Assembly (NCBI RefSeq): GCF_004117935.1
Contig: NZ_SDOY01000113.1
Coordinates: 84,977 to 148,976, forward strand
DNA: 64,000 bases
Direction: 5' to 3'
Source: Streptomyces roseicoloratus
GTDB lineage: Bacteria > Actinomycetota > Actinomycetes > Streptomycetales > Streptomycetaceae
Both the position numbers and the translations under genes were made by a program. Positions 30,222-38,060 of the stretch are shown in pieces. The notes beneath the pieces were generated by a model that was not told the DNA's origin, made no database searches, and saw only the letters and a list, made by a program, of their open reading frames with translations. Numbering within the stretch: position 1 is the stretch's first letter; each line of letters starts with the position of its first letter.

Positions 30222-31214
30222 TCACCGCCCCCAGCGCAGCGCGGGCGTGCTCACGGGCGCGTCCCACAGCCGCAGCAGGTCCTCGTCCGCCTCGCACAGC
30301 GTCACCGAGCAGCCCGCCATGTCGAGCGAGGTCACGTAGTTGCCCACCAGCGTCCGCGCGACCGGCACCCCGCGCTCGCCGAGCACCCGCTGCACCTCCG
30401 CGTTGAACCCGTAGAGTTCCAGCAACGGCGTCGCGCCCATCCCGTTCACCAGGGCGAGCACCGGCCCCTTGGGCCGCAGGTCCTGCAGGACGGCGTCGAC
30501 CGCGAAGTCCGCGATCTCTCCCGAGGTCATCATCGGGCGCCGCTCGCGCCCCGGCTCCCCGTGGATGCCGATGCCCAACTCCAGCTCACCATCCGGCAGT
30601 TCGAAGGTCGGCGAGCCCTTCGCCGGCGTCGTGCACGCGCTGAGCGCGACACCGAAGCTGCGGGACCGCGCGTTCACCCGGCGGGCGATCGACTCGACCC
30701 GCTCCAGAGGCGCGCCCGCCTCGGCCGCCGCTCCGGCGATCTTCTCCACGAACAGCGTGGCCCCGGTCCCGCGCCGCCCCGCCGTGTACAGGCTGTCGGT
30801 GACGGCCACGTCGTCGTCGACGAGCACCTTGGCGACCTGGATACCCTCGTCCTCGGTGAGCTCGGCGGCCATGTCGAAGTTGAGCACGTCGCCGGTGTAG
30901 TTCTTCACCACGAACAGGACCCCGGCGCCGCTGTCCACCGCCGCGGCCGCCCGTACCATCTGGTCCGGCACGGGACTCGTGAAGATCGCCCCCGCGCACG
31001 CGCCCGCGAGCATCCCCGGCCCCACGAAACCGGCGTGCAACGGCTCGTGCCCCGACCCGCCGCCGGACACCAGGGCCACCTGCCCGGCCACCGGCGCGTC
31101 GCGCCGCAGCACGATCCGGTTCTCCACGTCCACGGTCAGCTCGGGGTGCGCGGCGGCGAACCCGCGCAGCCCGTCGTCGACCACCGTCTCCGGAACATTG
31201 ATCAGCATCCTCAA
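30222..31214 (-). CDS. dhaK: DhaK, substrate-binding subunit of dihydroxyacetone kinase
   Basis: A 330-residue protein. SGGGSGHEPLHAGFVGPGML carries the base histidine H56, NYTGDVLNF the aspartate D109, and ELGIGIHGEPG the H218 that binds dihydroxyacetone covalently as a hemiaminal. It phosphorylates dihydroxyacetone to dihydroxyacetone phosphate with DhaL and DhaM. I place the start at TTG 31214 (MRMLINVPE as in relatives), which has GAGGAG with a 6-nt spacing; ATG 31208 is the only nearby alternative. A promoter is visible at 31281-31309. Together with glpK this gives routes for both glycerol and dihydroxyacetone. Confidence 0.93.
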   Translation of the reverse strand: MRMLINVPETVVDDGLRGFAAAHPELTVDVENRIVLRRDAPVAGQVALVSGGGSGHEPLHAGFVGPGMLAGACAGAIFTSPVPDQMVRAAAAVDSGAGVLFVVKNYTGDVLNFDMAAELTEDEGIQVAKVLVDDDVAVTDSLYTAGRRGTGATLFVEKIAGAAAEAGAPLERVESIARRVNARSRSFGVALSACTTPAKGSPTFELPDGELELGIGIHGEPGRERRPMMTSGEIADFAVDAVLQDLRPKGPVLALVNGMGATPLLELYGFNAEVQRVLGERGVPVARTLVGNYVTSLDMAGCSVTLCEADEDLLRLWDAPVSTPALRWGR

Positions 31215-31280
31215 GACCGTCTCCTCGTGAAGCTCGCGGATGGACCTTGCGCGGGGGAGCCGGCGGGAGATCCCTTCGGC

Positions 31281-31309
31281 AGTATCGGCCCTGCGGCGGC
31301 CGAGGTCAC
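31281..31309 (-). promoter_or_regulatory. Probable dhaKLM promoter in a 359-nt divergent region
   Basis: On the minus strand GTGACC (31309-31304) and GATACT (31286-31281) with a 17-bp spacer resemble a -35/-10 pair about 67 nt before dhaK. The rest of the 31215-31573 gap is GC-rich and holds no gene that I can support; the promoter of the phosphatase gene must also lie in it. Confidence 0.5.
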
Positions 31310-31573
31310 GCGGATCGGGAAGACGCACCGGCCGGAACCGGGGCCACGCGCGGGCCGTCCCGCGGGACGGCGGCGGCGGACGGTACGGAAGCCCGCTCGC
31401 GTTCGCGTCCGTGGGCCGCGCTCCCCGGCGCCGCCACGCGGCCGGGTGTCCGTGAGGCGCTCCGCGGCCCGTTCGGAGGGACGATGGGGGAAACGAGAGG
31501 CGAGTGGAGATCCGAGCCTGCGGTCCGGCCGGCGCGGGGCCGCTCCCGTGCCGGCGGGCGGAAGGGGTGCCGG

Positions 31574-33673
31574 GTGAGTACGTCCGATGCGTTCCGGGAC
31601 GAGGTCGGCGGTTCGGGTGCGGCCCCGGCGGCCCCCGGCGGGCTCCTCGACGTGCTGAGCCTGGCCGCCGTCGTGCTGGACGACAGCGGGCGGATCGCGC
31701 TGTGGAGCGCGCAGGCCGAAGAGCTGTTCGGCTACCCCGCGGACGAGGCGCTGGGCCGGTTCGCGGGGCACCTGCTGGTCGACGAGGAGCACCTCGACCT
31801 CGTCGTCGAGCTGTTCACCCACGTGATGGAGAGCGGGCGGCGCTGGGCGGGCGGCTTCCCCGTCCGGCGCAAGGACGGCACCACGCGGATGGTGGAGTTC
31901 CGCAACATGCGGCTGGACGACGACAAGGGAGGCCGCTACGCGCTGGGCATCGCCACCGACCAGGCCACCCTGCGGCGCGTGGAACGCGACCTGGCGCTCT
32001 CCCTGCGGCTGATCTCCCAGTCGCCGATCGGCCTCGGCGTCATGGACACCGCCCTGCGGTTCGTCCTGGTCAACCCGGCCCTGGAAGGCATGAACCGCCG
32101 GCCCGGCCAGGACCCCGACCGGTCGGCGGAGGGGGAGACGCCGCCGTTTCTGCGCAGCCAGGCCGTCAGGTCGGTGATGCACGAGGTCCTGGCCACCGGA
32201 GTCCCGGCGCTCGACCGGTTCGTGGTCGGCGAGACCCCGGCCGACCCGGGCCAGGAACACGCCTGGTCGGTGTCCTTCTACCGCCTGGAGGACCCGTCCG
32301 GACGGGTCCTCGGCCTCGCCACGTCGGTCGTGGACGTCACCGGCCAGCACCGGGCGGCCGCCGACGCCGCCCGCTCGCGGCGCCGGCTCGCCCTCGTCGC
32401 CGACGCGTCGGTGAAGATCGGCACCACGCTCGACCTCCAGCAGACGGCCCGCGAGCTGGCCGACGTCTGCGTGCCCGAGACCGCCGACCTGGTCACGGTC
32501 GACGTCCTCGACAGCGTCCTGCAGGGCCTGCGCAGCCCGGGGACGCCGACCGGCCCCGCACGGTTCCGGGCACTGGCGGTGGTCGCGGCATACCCCAGCG
32601 AGGCCGTCGACGCCCCGGACCGCGTCGGTGACCTCGCCGAGTACGACGCGGACCGGCTGGTCACCCGCTGCGTGAACACCGGCCGCCCCCTCGTACGGGC
32701 GACGGTGACCCCCGAGGACCTGCGCCGCATCGCCCGGGACGACGCCTCCGCCGCCGTTCTCGCCGAGGCGGGCGTCCACTCGTACCTCGCGCTGCCGCTG
32801 ATCGCCCGCGGCGAGGTGATCGGCGCGCTCGGCCTCATGCGGGCCCGGAACCCGGCACCGTTCGACGAGGACGACGTCACCCTGGCCGGGGAGCTCGCCG
32901 CCCGCGCGGCCGTGTGCATCGACAACGCCCGCTGGTTCCAGAGCCAGCGCCACGCCGCCCTCACCCTCCAGCGCAACCTGCTGCCGAACCGGCCGTCCCG
33001 GAGGCCCGGCCTCGGCATCGCCCACCGCTACGAGCCGGCGGGCGCGACCAGCGAGATCGGCGGCGACTGGTTCGACGTCATCGCCCTCCCGGCCGACAAG
33101 ACCGCCCTGATCATCGGCGACGTCATGGGCAGCGGCATCGACGCGGCCGCGACCATGGGGCAGCTGCGCACCGCCACCCGTACGCTGGCCCAGCTCGACC
33201 TCGATCCGGCGCAGGTCCTCCACCACCTCGACCAGGCCACCGCCGGCATGGACCACACGTTCACCACGTGCGTCTACGCCGTCTACGACCCGCACGGCCG
33301 GCAGTGCCACATCTCGGTCGCGGGACACCTGCCGCCGGTCCTCATGCGACCGGGGCGCGCGCCGGAACTGCTCGACCTGCCGACCGGCGCCCCCCTCGGC
33401 GTGGGCGGCGTCCCCTTCCACACCACCCGGCTCGGCCTGAGCCCGGGTGACCAGCTGGTCCTCTACACGGACGGCCTGGTCGAGACCCGCGACCAGCCCC
33501 TCGACGAGCGCTTCGCCCTCCTGCTGTCCCTGCTCGCCGGCCCGCACCGCGACCTGGAGGACACCTGCGACCTCCTGCTGAGCGAACTGCGGCAGCCGGG
33601 CGACCGCGACGACGTGGCGCTGCTCATCGCCCGGATGCAGGGCGGGCAGTCCCGGGCCGGCCAGGCGGACTGA
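31574..33673 (+). CDS. PAS/GAF-containing PP2C-type (SpoIIE/RsbU) phosphatase
   Basis: A 699-residue multidomain protein. A PAS domain lies at about 20-130 (LAAVVLDDSGRIALWSAQAE, then FGYPADEALG). A second PAS-like domain is at 140-270. A GAF domain spans about 280-440 (VHSYLALPLIARGEVIGALG). The PP2C domain fills about 465-690, with SEIGGDWFDVIALPADKTAL, IIGDVMGSGIDAAATMGQLR, VAGHLPPVLM and GDQLVLYTDGLVETR; its Asp and Gly-Asp motifs bind manganese or magnesium. Such proteins dephosphorylate anti-anti-sigma proteins in response to small-molecule or redox cues. There is no HATPase domain, unlike the phosphatase at 54-56 kb. I use GTG 31574, preceded by AAGGGG; the frame is open upstream to 31247, so the start is uncertain. 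Confidence 0.87.
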   Translation: MSTSDAFRDEVGGSGAAPAAPGGLLDVLSLAAVVLDDSGRIALWSAQAEELFGYPADEALGRFAGHLLVDEEHLDLVVELFTHVMESGRRWAGGFPVRRKDGTTRMVEFRNMRLDDDKGGRYALGIATDQATLRRVERDLALSLRLISQSPIGLGVMDTALRFVLVNPALEGMNRRPGQDPDRSAEGETPPFLRSQAVRSVMHEVLATGVPALDRFVVGETPADPGQEHAWSVSFYRLEDPSGRVLGLATSVVDVTGQHRAAADAARSRRRLALVADASVKIGTTLDLQQTARELADVCVPETADLVTVDVLDSVLQGLRSPGTPTGPARFRALAVVAAYPSEAVDAPDRVGDLAEYDADRLVTRCVNTGRPLVRATVTPEDLRRIARDDASAAVLAEAGVHSYLALPLIARGEVIGALGLMRARNPAPFDEDDVTLAGELAARAAVCIDNARWFQSQRHAALTLQRNLLPNRPSRRPGLGIAHRYEPAGATSEIGGDWFDVIALPADKTALIIGDVMGSGIDAAATMGQLRTATRTLAQLDLDPAQVLHHLDQATAGMDHTFTTCVYAVYDPHGRQCHISVAGHLPPVLMRPGRAPELLDLPTGAPLGVGGVPFHTTRLGLSPGDQLVLYTDGLVETRDQPLDERFALLLSLLAGPHRDLEDTCDLLLSELRQPGDRDDVALLIARMQGGQSRAGQAD

Positions 33674-33688
33674 CCGGCGCGTCCCGCC

Positions 33689-33916
33689 TCAGCCGATGCC
33701 GACGGCCTGGCCGGCCGGCAGTTCGGGCCGGACGCGTTCCAGGAGGCGGCCCGTCCGGTTCCGGCCCCGGCTGCCGTTGTCGCCCCAGAAGTCCGAGTCC
33801 GTGTCGTCGTGGAGCAGGGTCGCGTCTCCCGTGGCCACGAGGACCGCGGCGAGGCCGGGCTGCTGCGCGGACGTGGCGCGCGGCAACCGGGCCATGACCG
33901 CCGTGCGGATCCGCCC
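33689..33916 (-). pseudogene. C-terminal remnant of a NADAR/YbiA-family gene
   Basis: The open stretch reads GRIRTAVMARLPRATSAQQP, then LAAVLVATGDATLLHDDTD and SDFWGDNGSRGRNRTGRLL, ending ERVRPELPAG. This follows the order of the last ~70 residues of NADAR (YbiA/DUF1768) proteins: an IRxAVM helix, the LLATGD strand, the FWG motif and GRNxxGRLLxxVR. The N-terminal half with its catalytic glutamate is missing: the frame has a TGA at 33919-33917 and no earlier NADAR residues appear in any frame upstream. I read it as a truncated gene. As a free ORF from ATG 33895 it would give 68 residues. Confidence 0.55.
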
Positions 33917-34032
33917 TCAGTCCTCACGCGGCGGCGCCGTGGCGGGTGAATGCGCGGGGCCCGACGGGGCAGTCGGCAGAGAGAGGGAGCTGTCCGGGGG
34001 GGAACGCGCCCGTGCCTGAAGGGAGTGCGCTC

Positions 34033-34596
34033 ATGAACCCCAGTGAACAGAGCGAGCGGACCGAACAGACCGAGCGGACCGGGTGGGCCGGAGCGGCGGA
34101 AGCGGCCCGGCCGGGCACGGCGGCGGAAGCGGCCGGGCCGGCCGGATCACCCGGGCCGGGCCCTCGCGTGGTGGTCGGCGTGGACGGTTCTCCGGCCTCG
34201 CACGAGGCGCTGCGGTGGGCGGCGCGGCACGCCCGCCTGACCGGAGCGAACCTGGAGGCCTGGGGTGCGTACGACGTGCCCGGAGCGGTGGGCTGGTCGG
34301 CGCCGGCCGTGGACGCCGCCTTCGACGCGCAGCACGCCCGGCAGGCACTGACCGACGAGATTCGGACGGCACTCGGCGGGTCCGGCGACGTCGCCCTGGA
34401 GGAGCACGTCGTCAGGGGCAACCCCGCCAAGGTCCTGACGGAGGCGTCGGAAGGCGCGGACCTGCTCGTCGTGGGCAGCAGGGGCCGCGGAGGCTTCTCG
34501 AGCCTCCTGCTGGGCTCGGTCAGTCAGCAGTGCGCCCTGCACGCCTCATGCCCGGTCGTCATCGTCCGCCCGGGCACGGTCGACGCGGGACGGTGA
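34033..34596 (+). CDS. Universal stress protein, single domain with long N-terminal tail
   Basis: A 187-residue UspA protein. The first ~45 residues are low-complexity Glu/Arg/Ala with a repeated SERTEQTERTGW pattern and are likely disordered. The domain starts RVVVGVDGSPASHEALRWAA and ends LLVVGSRGRGGFSSLLLGSV and VSQQCALHASCPVVIVRPG, with a complete ATP-binding G-2x-G-9x-GS loop. ATG 34033 follows AAGGGAG. The frame is open upstream to 33946 without a better start. It is the second Usp of the window and lies beside the NADAR relic. Confidence 0.93.
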   Translation: MNPSEQSERTEQTERTGWAGAAEAARPGTAAEAAGPAGSPGPGPRVVVGVDGSPASHEALRWAARHARLTGANLEAWGAYDVPGAVGWSAPAVDAAFDAQHARQALTDEIRTALGGSGDVALEEHVVRGNPAKVLTEASEGADLLVVGSRGRGGFSSLLLGSVSQQCALHASCPVVIVRPGTVDAGR

Positions 34597-34778
34597 GGGA
34601 CGCCCCGGGCCACGTGAACGACCCGGGACGGCCGCCGCACGCGGCGCCCTGGCGAAGGGCGTGCGGCACACCGGCACGGCGCCCGCCCTCCGTGGCGCGA
34701 AGGCGTCCCCGGCGGGATGCTGAGAGGAGAAGGGCCGCGCGGTGCTTCCGTGTGGTCGCGGGTACGAGGAGGCGGACC

Positions 34779-35078
34779 ATGACACGGCACCTGGAGTGGA
34801 AGGTCGGCGTGGATCTGGTCGAGGAGAACGGCAGGACCAAGGCGGAGGCGCGCCTGGACACCGGTACGTCCACCCTCACCGGACACGGCAGCGCCCGCTG
34901 CAACCCGTCGGACGTGGACGTACCGGCCATCGGTGACGAGCTCGCCGCGGGCCGGGCCATGAAGGATCTGGCCGGAAAGCTGATGCGGGAGGCCGACCGG
35001 GAGATGGAGGCCGTGGGCGCCGACACCGTGCCGCGGCGCACCGGACCCGGATACGGCTGGCCGGAGGCGGTCGAGTGA
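34779..35078 (+). CDS. DUF1876 protein
   Basis: A 99-residue protein: HLEWKVGVDLVEENGRTKAE, then ARLDTGTSTLTGHGSARCNP, ending AGKLMREADREMEAVGADT. This is the DUF1876 family, which has a double-stranded-RNA-binding-like alpha-beta fold and is common in Streptomyces; its function is unknown. ATG 34779 has a perfect GAGGAGG at 34766-34772. It often occurs near stress-response genes, as here after a Usp gene. A bidirectional terminator follows. Confidence 0.92.
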   Translation: MTRHLEWKVGVDLVEENGRTKAEARLDTGTSTLTGHGSARCNPSDVDVPAIGDELAAGRAMKDLAGKLMREADREMEAVGADTVPRRTGPGYGWPEAVE

Positions 35079-35101
35079 CGGACCGCCACCCAGCCGTCCG
35101 T

Positions 35102-35138
35102 CCCGGTCCGCCGGTGCCACCCGCACCGGCGGACCGGG
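35102..35138. terminator. Bidirectional terminator between DUF1876 and CBS genes
   Basis: A 16-bp perfect stem (35102-35117 and 35123-35138) with the loop CACCC lies between convergent genes, 24 nt after one stop and 26 nt before the other. Confidence 0.85.
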
Positions 35139-35163
35139 CGTCGGCGGGACCGTGCGGGGCCGC

Positions 35164-35772
35164 TCAGTCCCCGCCGTTCCCCTGCTGGTCCTCGTAGGTC
35201 AGCCGGTCCACGACCTCCACCACGCCGTCCACGTCCTCGCAGAGGCGGACGAAGATCGGCGCGAGGCTCTTGCGCGGCAGGGTGCCGCTCAGCGTCACCC
35301 TGCCCTCCGCCACGTCGATGTGGAGCGAGGCGGGGGACAGGCGCAGGATGCGGGTGACCACGTCCTCCAGGATCTCCTCCTGGATGGCCCGGTCACGGCG
35401 CAGGAACAGCTGGAGCAGGTCGCTGCGGCTCAGCACGCCGATCAGCCGGCCGTCGGGGTCCACCACCGGCAGCCGCTTCACCCGGTGCCGTTCCATGTGC
35501 CGGGCCGCCTCCACCGCCGTCCAGGAGGGACGGGCGGTCACCACCGGGCTCGACATCATGGCCTCGGCGGTGCTGGGGCCGTCCTTCGCGGTGTGGCGCC
35601 TGAGCAGGTCCGCCTCGGAGACCACGCCCACCGGCCGGTCCGCCTCGTCCACGACCGGCACGGCCGTGATGCCGTACTCGTCGAGCAGCCGGGCGATCTC
35701 CTTGAAGGGAGTCCCCCGCTGCACCGCGACCGCGGTAGGCGTCATGAGGTCGGCGACACTGCGGTGCCTCAT
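35164..35772 (-). CDS. CBS-pair protein with C-terminal BON domain
   Basis: A 202-residue protein. Two CBS motifs form a Bateman module: VADLMTPTAVAVQRGTPFKE with EYGITAVPVVDEADRPVGVV, then MMSSPVVTARPSWTAVEAAR with RVKRLPVVDPDGRLIGVLS. A BON domain follows (SLHIDVAEGRVTLSGTL and DGVVEVVDRLTYE at the end). CBS pairs bind adenosine nucleotides, and BON domains bind lipid or protein surfaces. This fusion is common in actinobacteria and is thought to sense energy state; the partner is unknown. I start at ATG 35772, since the upstream extension to 35817 lacks conservation. Confidence 0.92.
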   Translation of the reverse strand: MRHRSVADLMTPTAVAVQRGTPFKEIARLLDEYGITAVPVVDEADRPVGVVSEADLLRRHTAKDGPSTAEAMMSSPVVTARPSWTAVEAARHMERHRVKRLPVVDPDGRLIGVLSRSDLLQLFLRRDRAIQEEILEDVVTRILRLSPASLHIDVAEGRVTLSGTLPRKSLAPIFVRLCEDVDGVVEVVDRLTYEDQQGNGGD

Positions 35773-35926
35773 TGTTGGTCCCGTCCCTTCTTGGCTCCTT
35801 TGTCCATGATCCCTCACGCACGACAGCCGATGCCCCGCGGGTCGGTGACCGGGGTGGCGGGGACGGCGGACCGGGCGGTGCCGCGAGTCCGCGGCGCCCC
35901 GCCCCGCCCGGCCGCGGACCCGCTGC

Positions 35927-36595
35927 TCAGTCCGTCCGGCCCAGCACCTCGCGCAGGGCCGCCACCGCGTGCTCGCGGTGCTCGTCGAGCCATCGCACCG
36001 CCGCCGTCCCGTCCGCCTCGCCCACCGCCGAGACGACCGCGCGGTGCTCGTGGACCGCCCGCTCCCGGTGCGGGTCCTCGGCGTAGTACAGCGCGCGGTA
36101 CGCGTCGGTGGCGTCCCACAGGGTCGCGATCAGGCGTACCAGGCGCGGCATGCCCGATGCCTCGATCAGGGTGAAGTGGAAGCGCCGGTTGGCCTCGGCC
36201 ATGGCCGTGACGTCGCCCGCGTCGGCCGCCCGCTCGACCTCTTCCTGGATCCGCTCCAGCGTGCCGGTCAGCCCGTCCGGCATCCGGGCGAGCGCGGCGC
36301 GCACGGCCTCCGTCTCCAGGAGCTGCCGGATCCGGTAGATCTCCTCCAGGTCCGCCAGGGACAACTCGGCGAAGAAATAGCCCCGGTGGACGTGGTGCAC
36401 CACCAGGCCCTCGGCCTCCAGGGTCTTCAGCGCCTCCCGCAGCGGGACGCGGCTCACGTCGAGCCGCGCGGCGAGGGCGTCCTGCCGGATCGGGTCGCCC
36501 GGTCGCAACTCCCCGGTGGTGATGGCGCGTCGCAGCTCTTCCAGGACGAACTGCTGGGCGGTCGGTGGCCGCCGCCGCTCCACGGTGCCGCTCAT
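35927..36595 (-). CDS. GntR-family regulator, FadR/FCD subfamily
   Basis: A 222-residue regulator. The wHTH spans 10-75: QQFVLEELRRAITTGELRPG, then IRQDALAARLDVSRVPLREA and LKTLEAEGLVVHH. The FCD domain follows (EIYRIRQLLETEAVRAALAR, then MAEANRRFHFTLIEASGMPR and EHRAVVSAVGEADGTAAVRW), with conserved histidine metal ligands. ATG 36595 overlaps the CoA-transferase stop by 4 nt. It most likely controls its own operon and the divergent glutaryl-CoA dehydrogenase through the palindrome at 37988-38003. The effector may be an organic acid or acyl-CoA; this is inference. Confidence 0.93.
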   Translation of the reverse strand: MSGTVERRRPPTAQQFVLEELRRAITTGELRPGDPIRQDALAARLDVSRVPLREALKTLEAEGLVVHHVHRGYFFAELSLADLEEIYRIRQLLETEAVRAALARMPDGLTGTLERIQEEVERAADAGDVTAMAEANRRFHFTLIEASGMPRLVRLIATLWDATDAYRALYYAEDPHRERAVHEHRAVVSAVGEADGTAAVRWLDEHREHAVAALREVLGRTD

Positions 36596-37902
36596 CGCTG
36601 TGTCCCTTCGCGTTCCGCCCGACCCGGCTCCGTGGGTCCGGGCTGCGGCGGTTCCGGCTCCGCCGCTCCCGGCCGCGTCCGTCCTGGCTCGGTCGCTCCC
36701 GGCCCCGTGAGTCCCAGCTCCGCCAGGACCTCCGCGGTGTGCTCGCCGAGGCGCGGGGGAGCGGAGCGGTAGGCGGCGGGTGTGGCGCCGAAGGCGACGG
36801 GATGGGCGACCTGACCCGGCCCGGCGGCCTCCTCCGGGACGCGCGGGCCGATCCCGAGCCGGTCGGCGAGCGCGAAGGCGCCGGACAGGTCGTTGATCGG
36901 GCCGCAGGGCACGCCCGCCGCGGTCAGCTCCTCGAACCAGGCGTCCGCGGTGCGGGTCGCGAGCCGCCCGGACAGGGCGGCGGCCAGTTCCTCCCGGTGC
37001 GCGACGCGGGCGGAGTTGGTGGCGAAACGGGGGTCGCCGGCGAGGCCGGGGCTGCCGATCCGTTCGCACAGGGCGCGGAACTGACGGTCGTTGCCGACGG
37101 CGAGCACCAGCGGGCGGTCGCTCGCCTCGAACACCTCGTACGGGGTGATGCTGGGGTGCCGGTTGCCCAGGGCGCGGGGCACGACGCCGGCGGCGAGGTG
37201 GGCGGAGGCCTGGTTGGTGAGCGCGGAGAGCAGGGAGGTCAGCAGGGAGACCTCGATCCGCTGGCCCTCGCCGGTCCGTTCGCGGTGGCGGAGCGCGGCC
37301 AGGACGCCGAGCCCCGCGTGGAGGCCGGTGATGACGTCCACCAGCGCCACGCCCGCCTTGGTGCCGGGGCCGTCCGGCTCGCCGGTGACGCTCATCAGGC
37401 CGCCCATGGCCTGCACGAGCAGGTCGTAACCGGGCAGCGCGGCGCCCTCGGCGGAGCCGAAACCGGTCACGGAGCAGTAGACGAGACCGGGGTTGGTGGC
37501 CCGCACCCGCTCGTAGCCGAGGCCGAGGCGGTCCATGGTGCCGGGGCGGAAGTTCTCCACGAGGACGTCGGCCCGGTCGACGATCGCCCGGGCGGTCTCC
37601 CGACCGGCCGGATCGCCCAGGTCGAGCGCGACGGAACGCTTGTTGCGGTTCACCCCGAGGAAGTACGTGGCCTGGCCGCCGGCGAACGGCGGGCCCCACG
37701 CGCGCGTGTCGTCGCCCGTGCCGGGGCGCTCGATCTTCACGACCTCGGCACCGAGATCCGCGAGGAGCATCGTCATGTACGGGCCGGCCAGCACCCGGCC
37801 GAAGTCGGCGACGACGATCCCGGACAGGGCACCGCCCGCAAGACCCGCCGGCCCCTCGGCCGCGGCGTCGTCCGCGGGGCCTTCCGGTCGTTCCGCCCGC
37901 AT
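36592..37902 (-). CDS. CaiB/BaiF family CoA-transferase (glutarate CoA-transferase candidate)
   Basis: A 436-residue class III CoA-transferase. GIVVADFGRVLAGPYMTMLL and DLGAEVVKIERPGTGDDTR open the family fold. The catalytic aspartate is in ALPGYDLLVQAMGGLMSVTG, and GEGQRIEVSLLTSLLSAL follows the family pattern. The C-terminal ~25 residues are a Pro/Glu/Gly tail. These enzymes move CoA between carboxylic acids. Position opposite glutaryl-CoA dehydrogenase suggests that it activates glutarate using succinyl-CoA; this is inference from the neighbourhood. ATG 37902 has AAGGAGAG; the open frame to 38028 crosses the operator and is not used. Confidence 0.9.
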   Translation of the reverse strand: MRAERPEGPADDAAAEGPAGLAGGALSGIVVADFGRVLAGPYMTMLLADLGAEVVKIERPGTGDDTRAWGPPFAGGQATYFLGVNRNKRSVALDLGDPAGRETARAIVDRADVLVENFRPGTMDRLGLGYERVRATNPGLVYCSVTGFGSAEGAALPGYDLLVQAMGGLMSVTGEPDGPGTKAGVALVDVITGLHAGLGVLAALRHRERTGEGQRIEVSLLTSLLSALTNQASAHLAAGVVPRALGNRHPSITPYEVFEASDRPLVLAVGNDRQFRALCERIGSPGLAGDPRFATNSARVAHREELAAALSGRLATRTADAWFEELTAAGVPCGPINDLSGAFALADRLGIGPRVPEEAAGPGQVAHPVAFGATPAAYRSAPPRLGEHTAEVLAELGLTGPGATEPGRTRPGAAEPEPPQPGPTEPGRAEREGTQR

Positions 37903-37987
37903 ACCGCTCTCCTTCGTGGCCCCATGCCGGGGCCGTCGGATCCAGCCGGTCCACGCCGGACCGTACGCTTCGTGATCGCCCCATTCA

Positions 37988-38003
37988 ATACTGGATCCAA
38001 TAT
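37988..38003. promoter_or_regulatory. GntR-type operator between CoA-transferase and glutaryl-CoA dehydrogenase
   Basis: ATACTGGATCCAATAT is a 16-bp palindrome with one mismatched pair and the core TGGATCCA. It lies in the 158-nt divergent region of the CoA-transferase/GntR operon and gcdH, close to a possible TAGGCT -10 box (38016-38021) for gcdH. Binding by the FCD regulator at 35927-36595 is inferred. Confidence 0.65.
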
Positions 38004-38060
38004 CCGATCTCCCGCTAGGCTGCGGCACGCCGAGTCGTCACTGTCGCCAGGAGGCCGTCC

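Noticed and set aside
31211..33547. Minus-strand open frame of 778 codons over the PP2C gene
   Set aside because: Antisense shadow, Gly/Arg/Val-rich, no domain.
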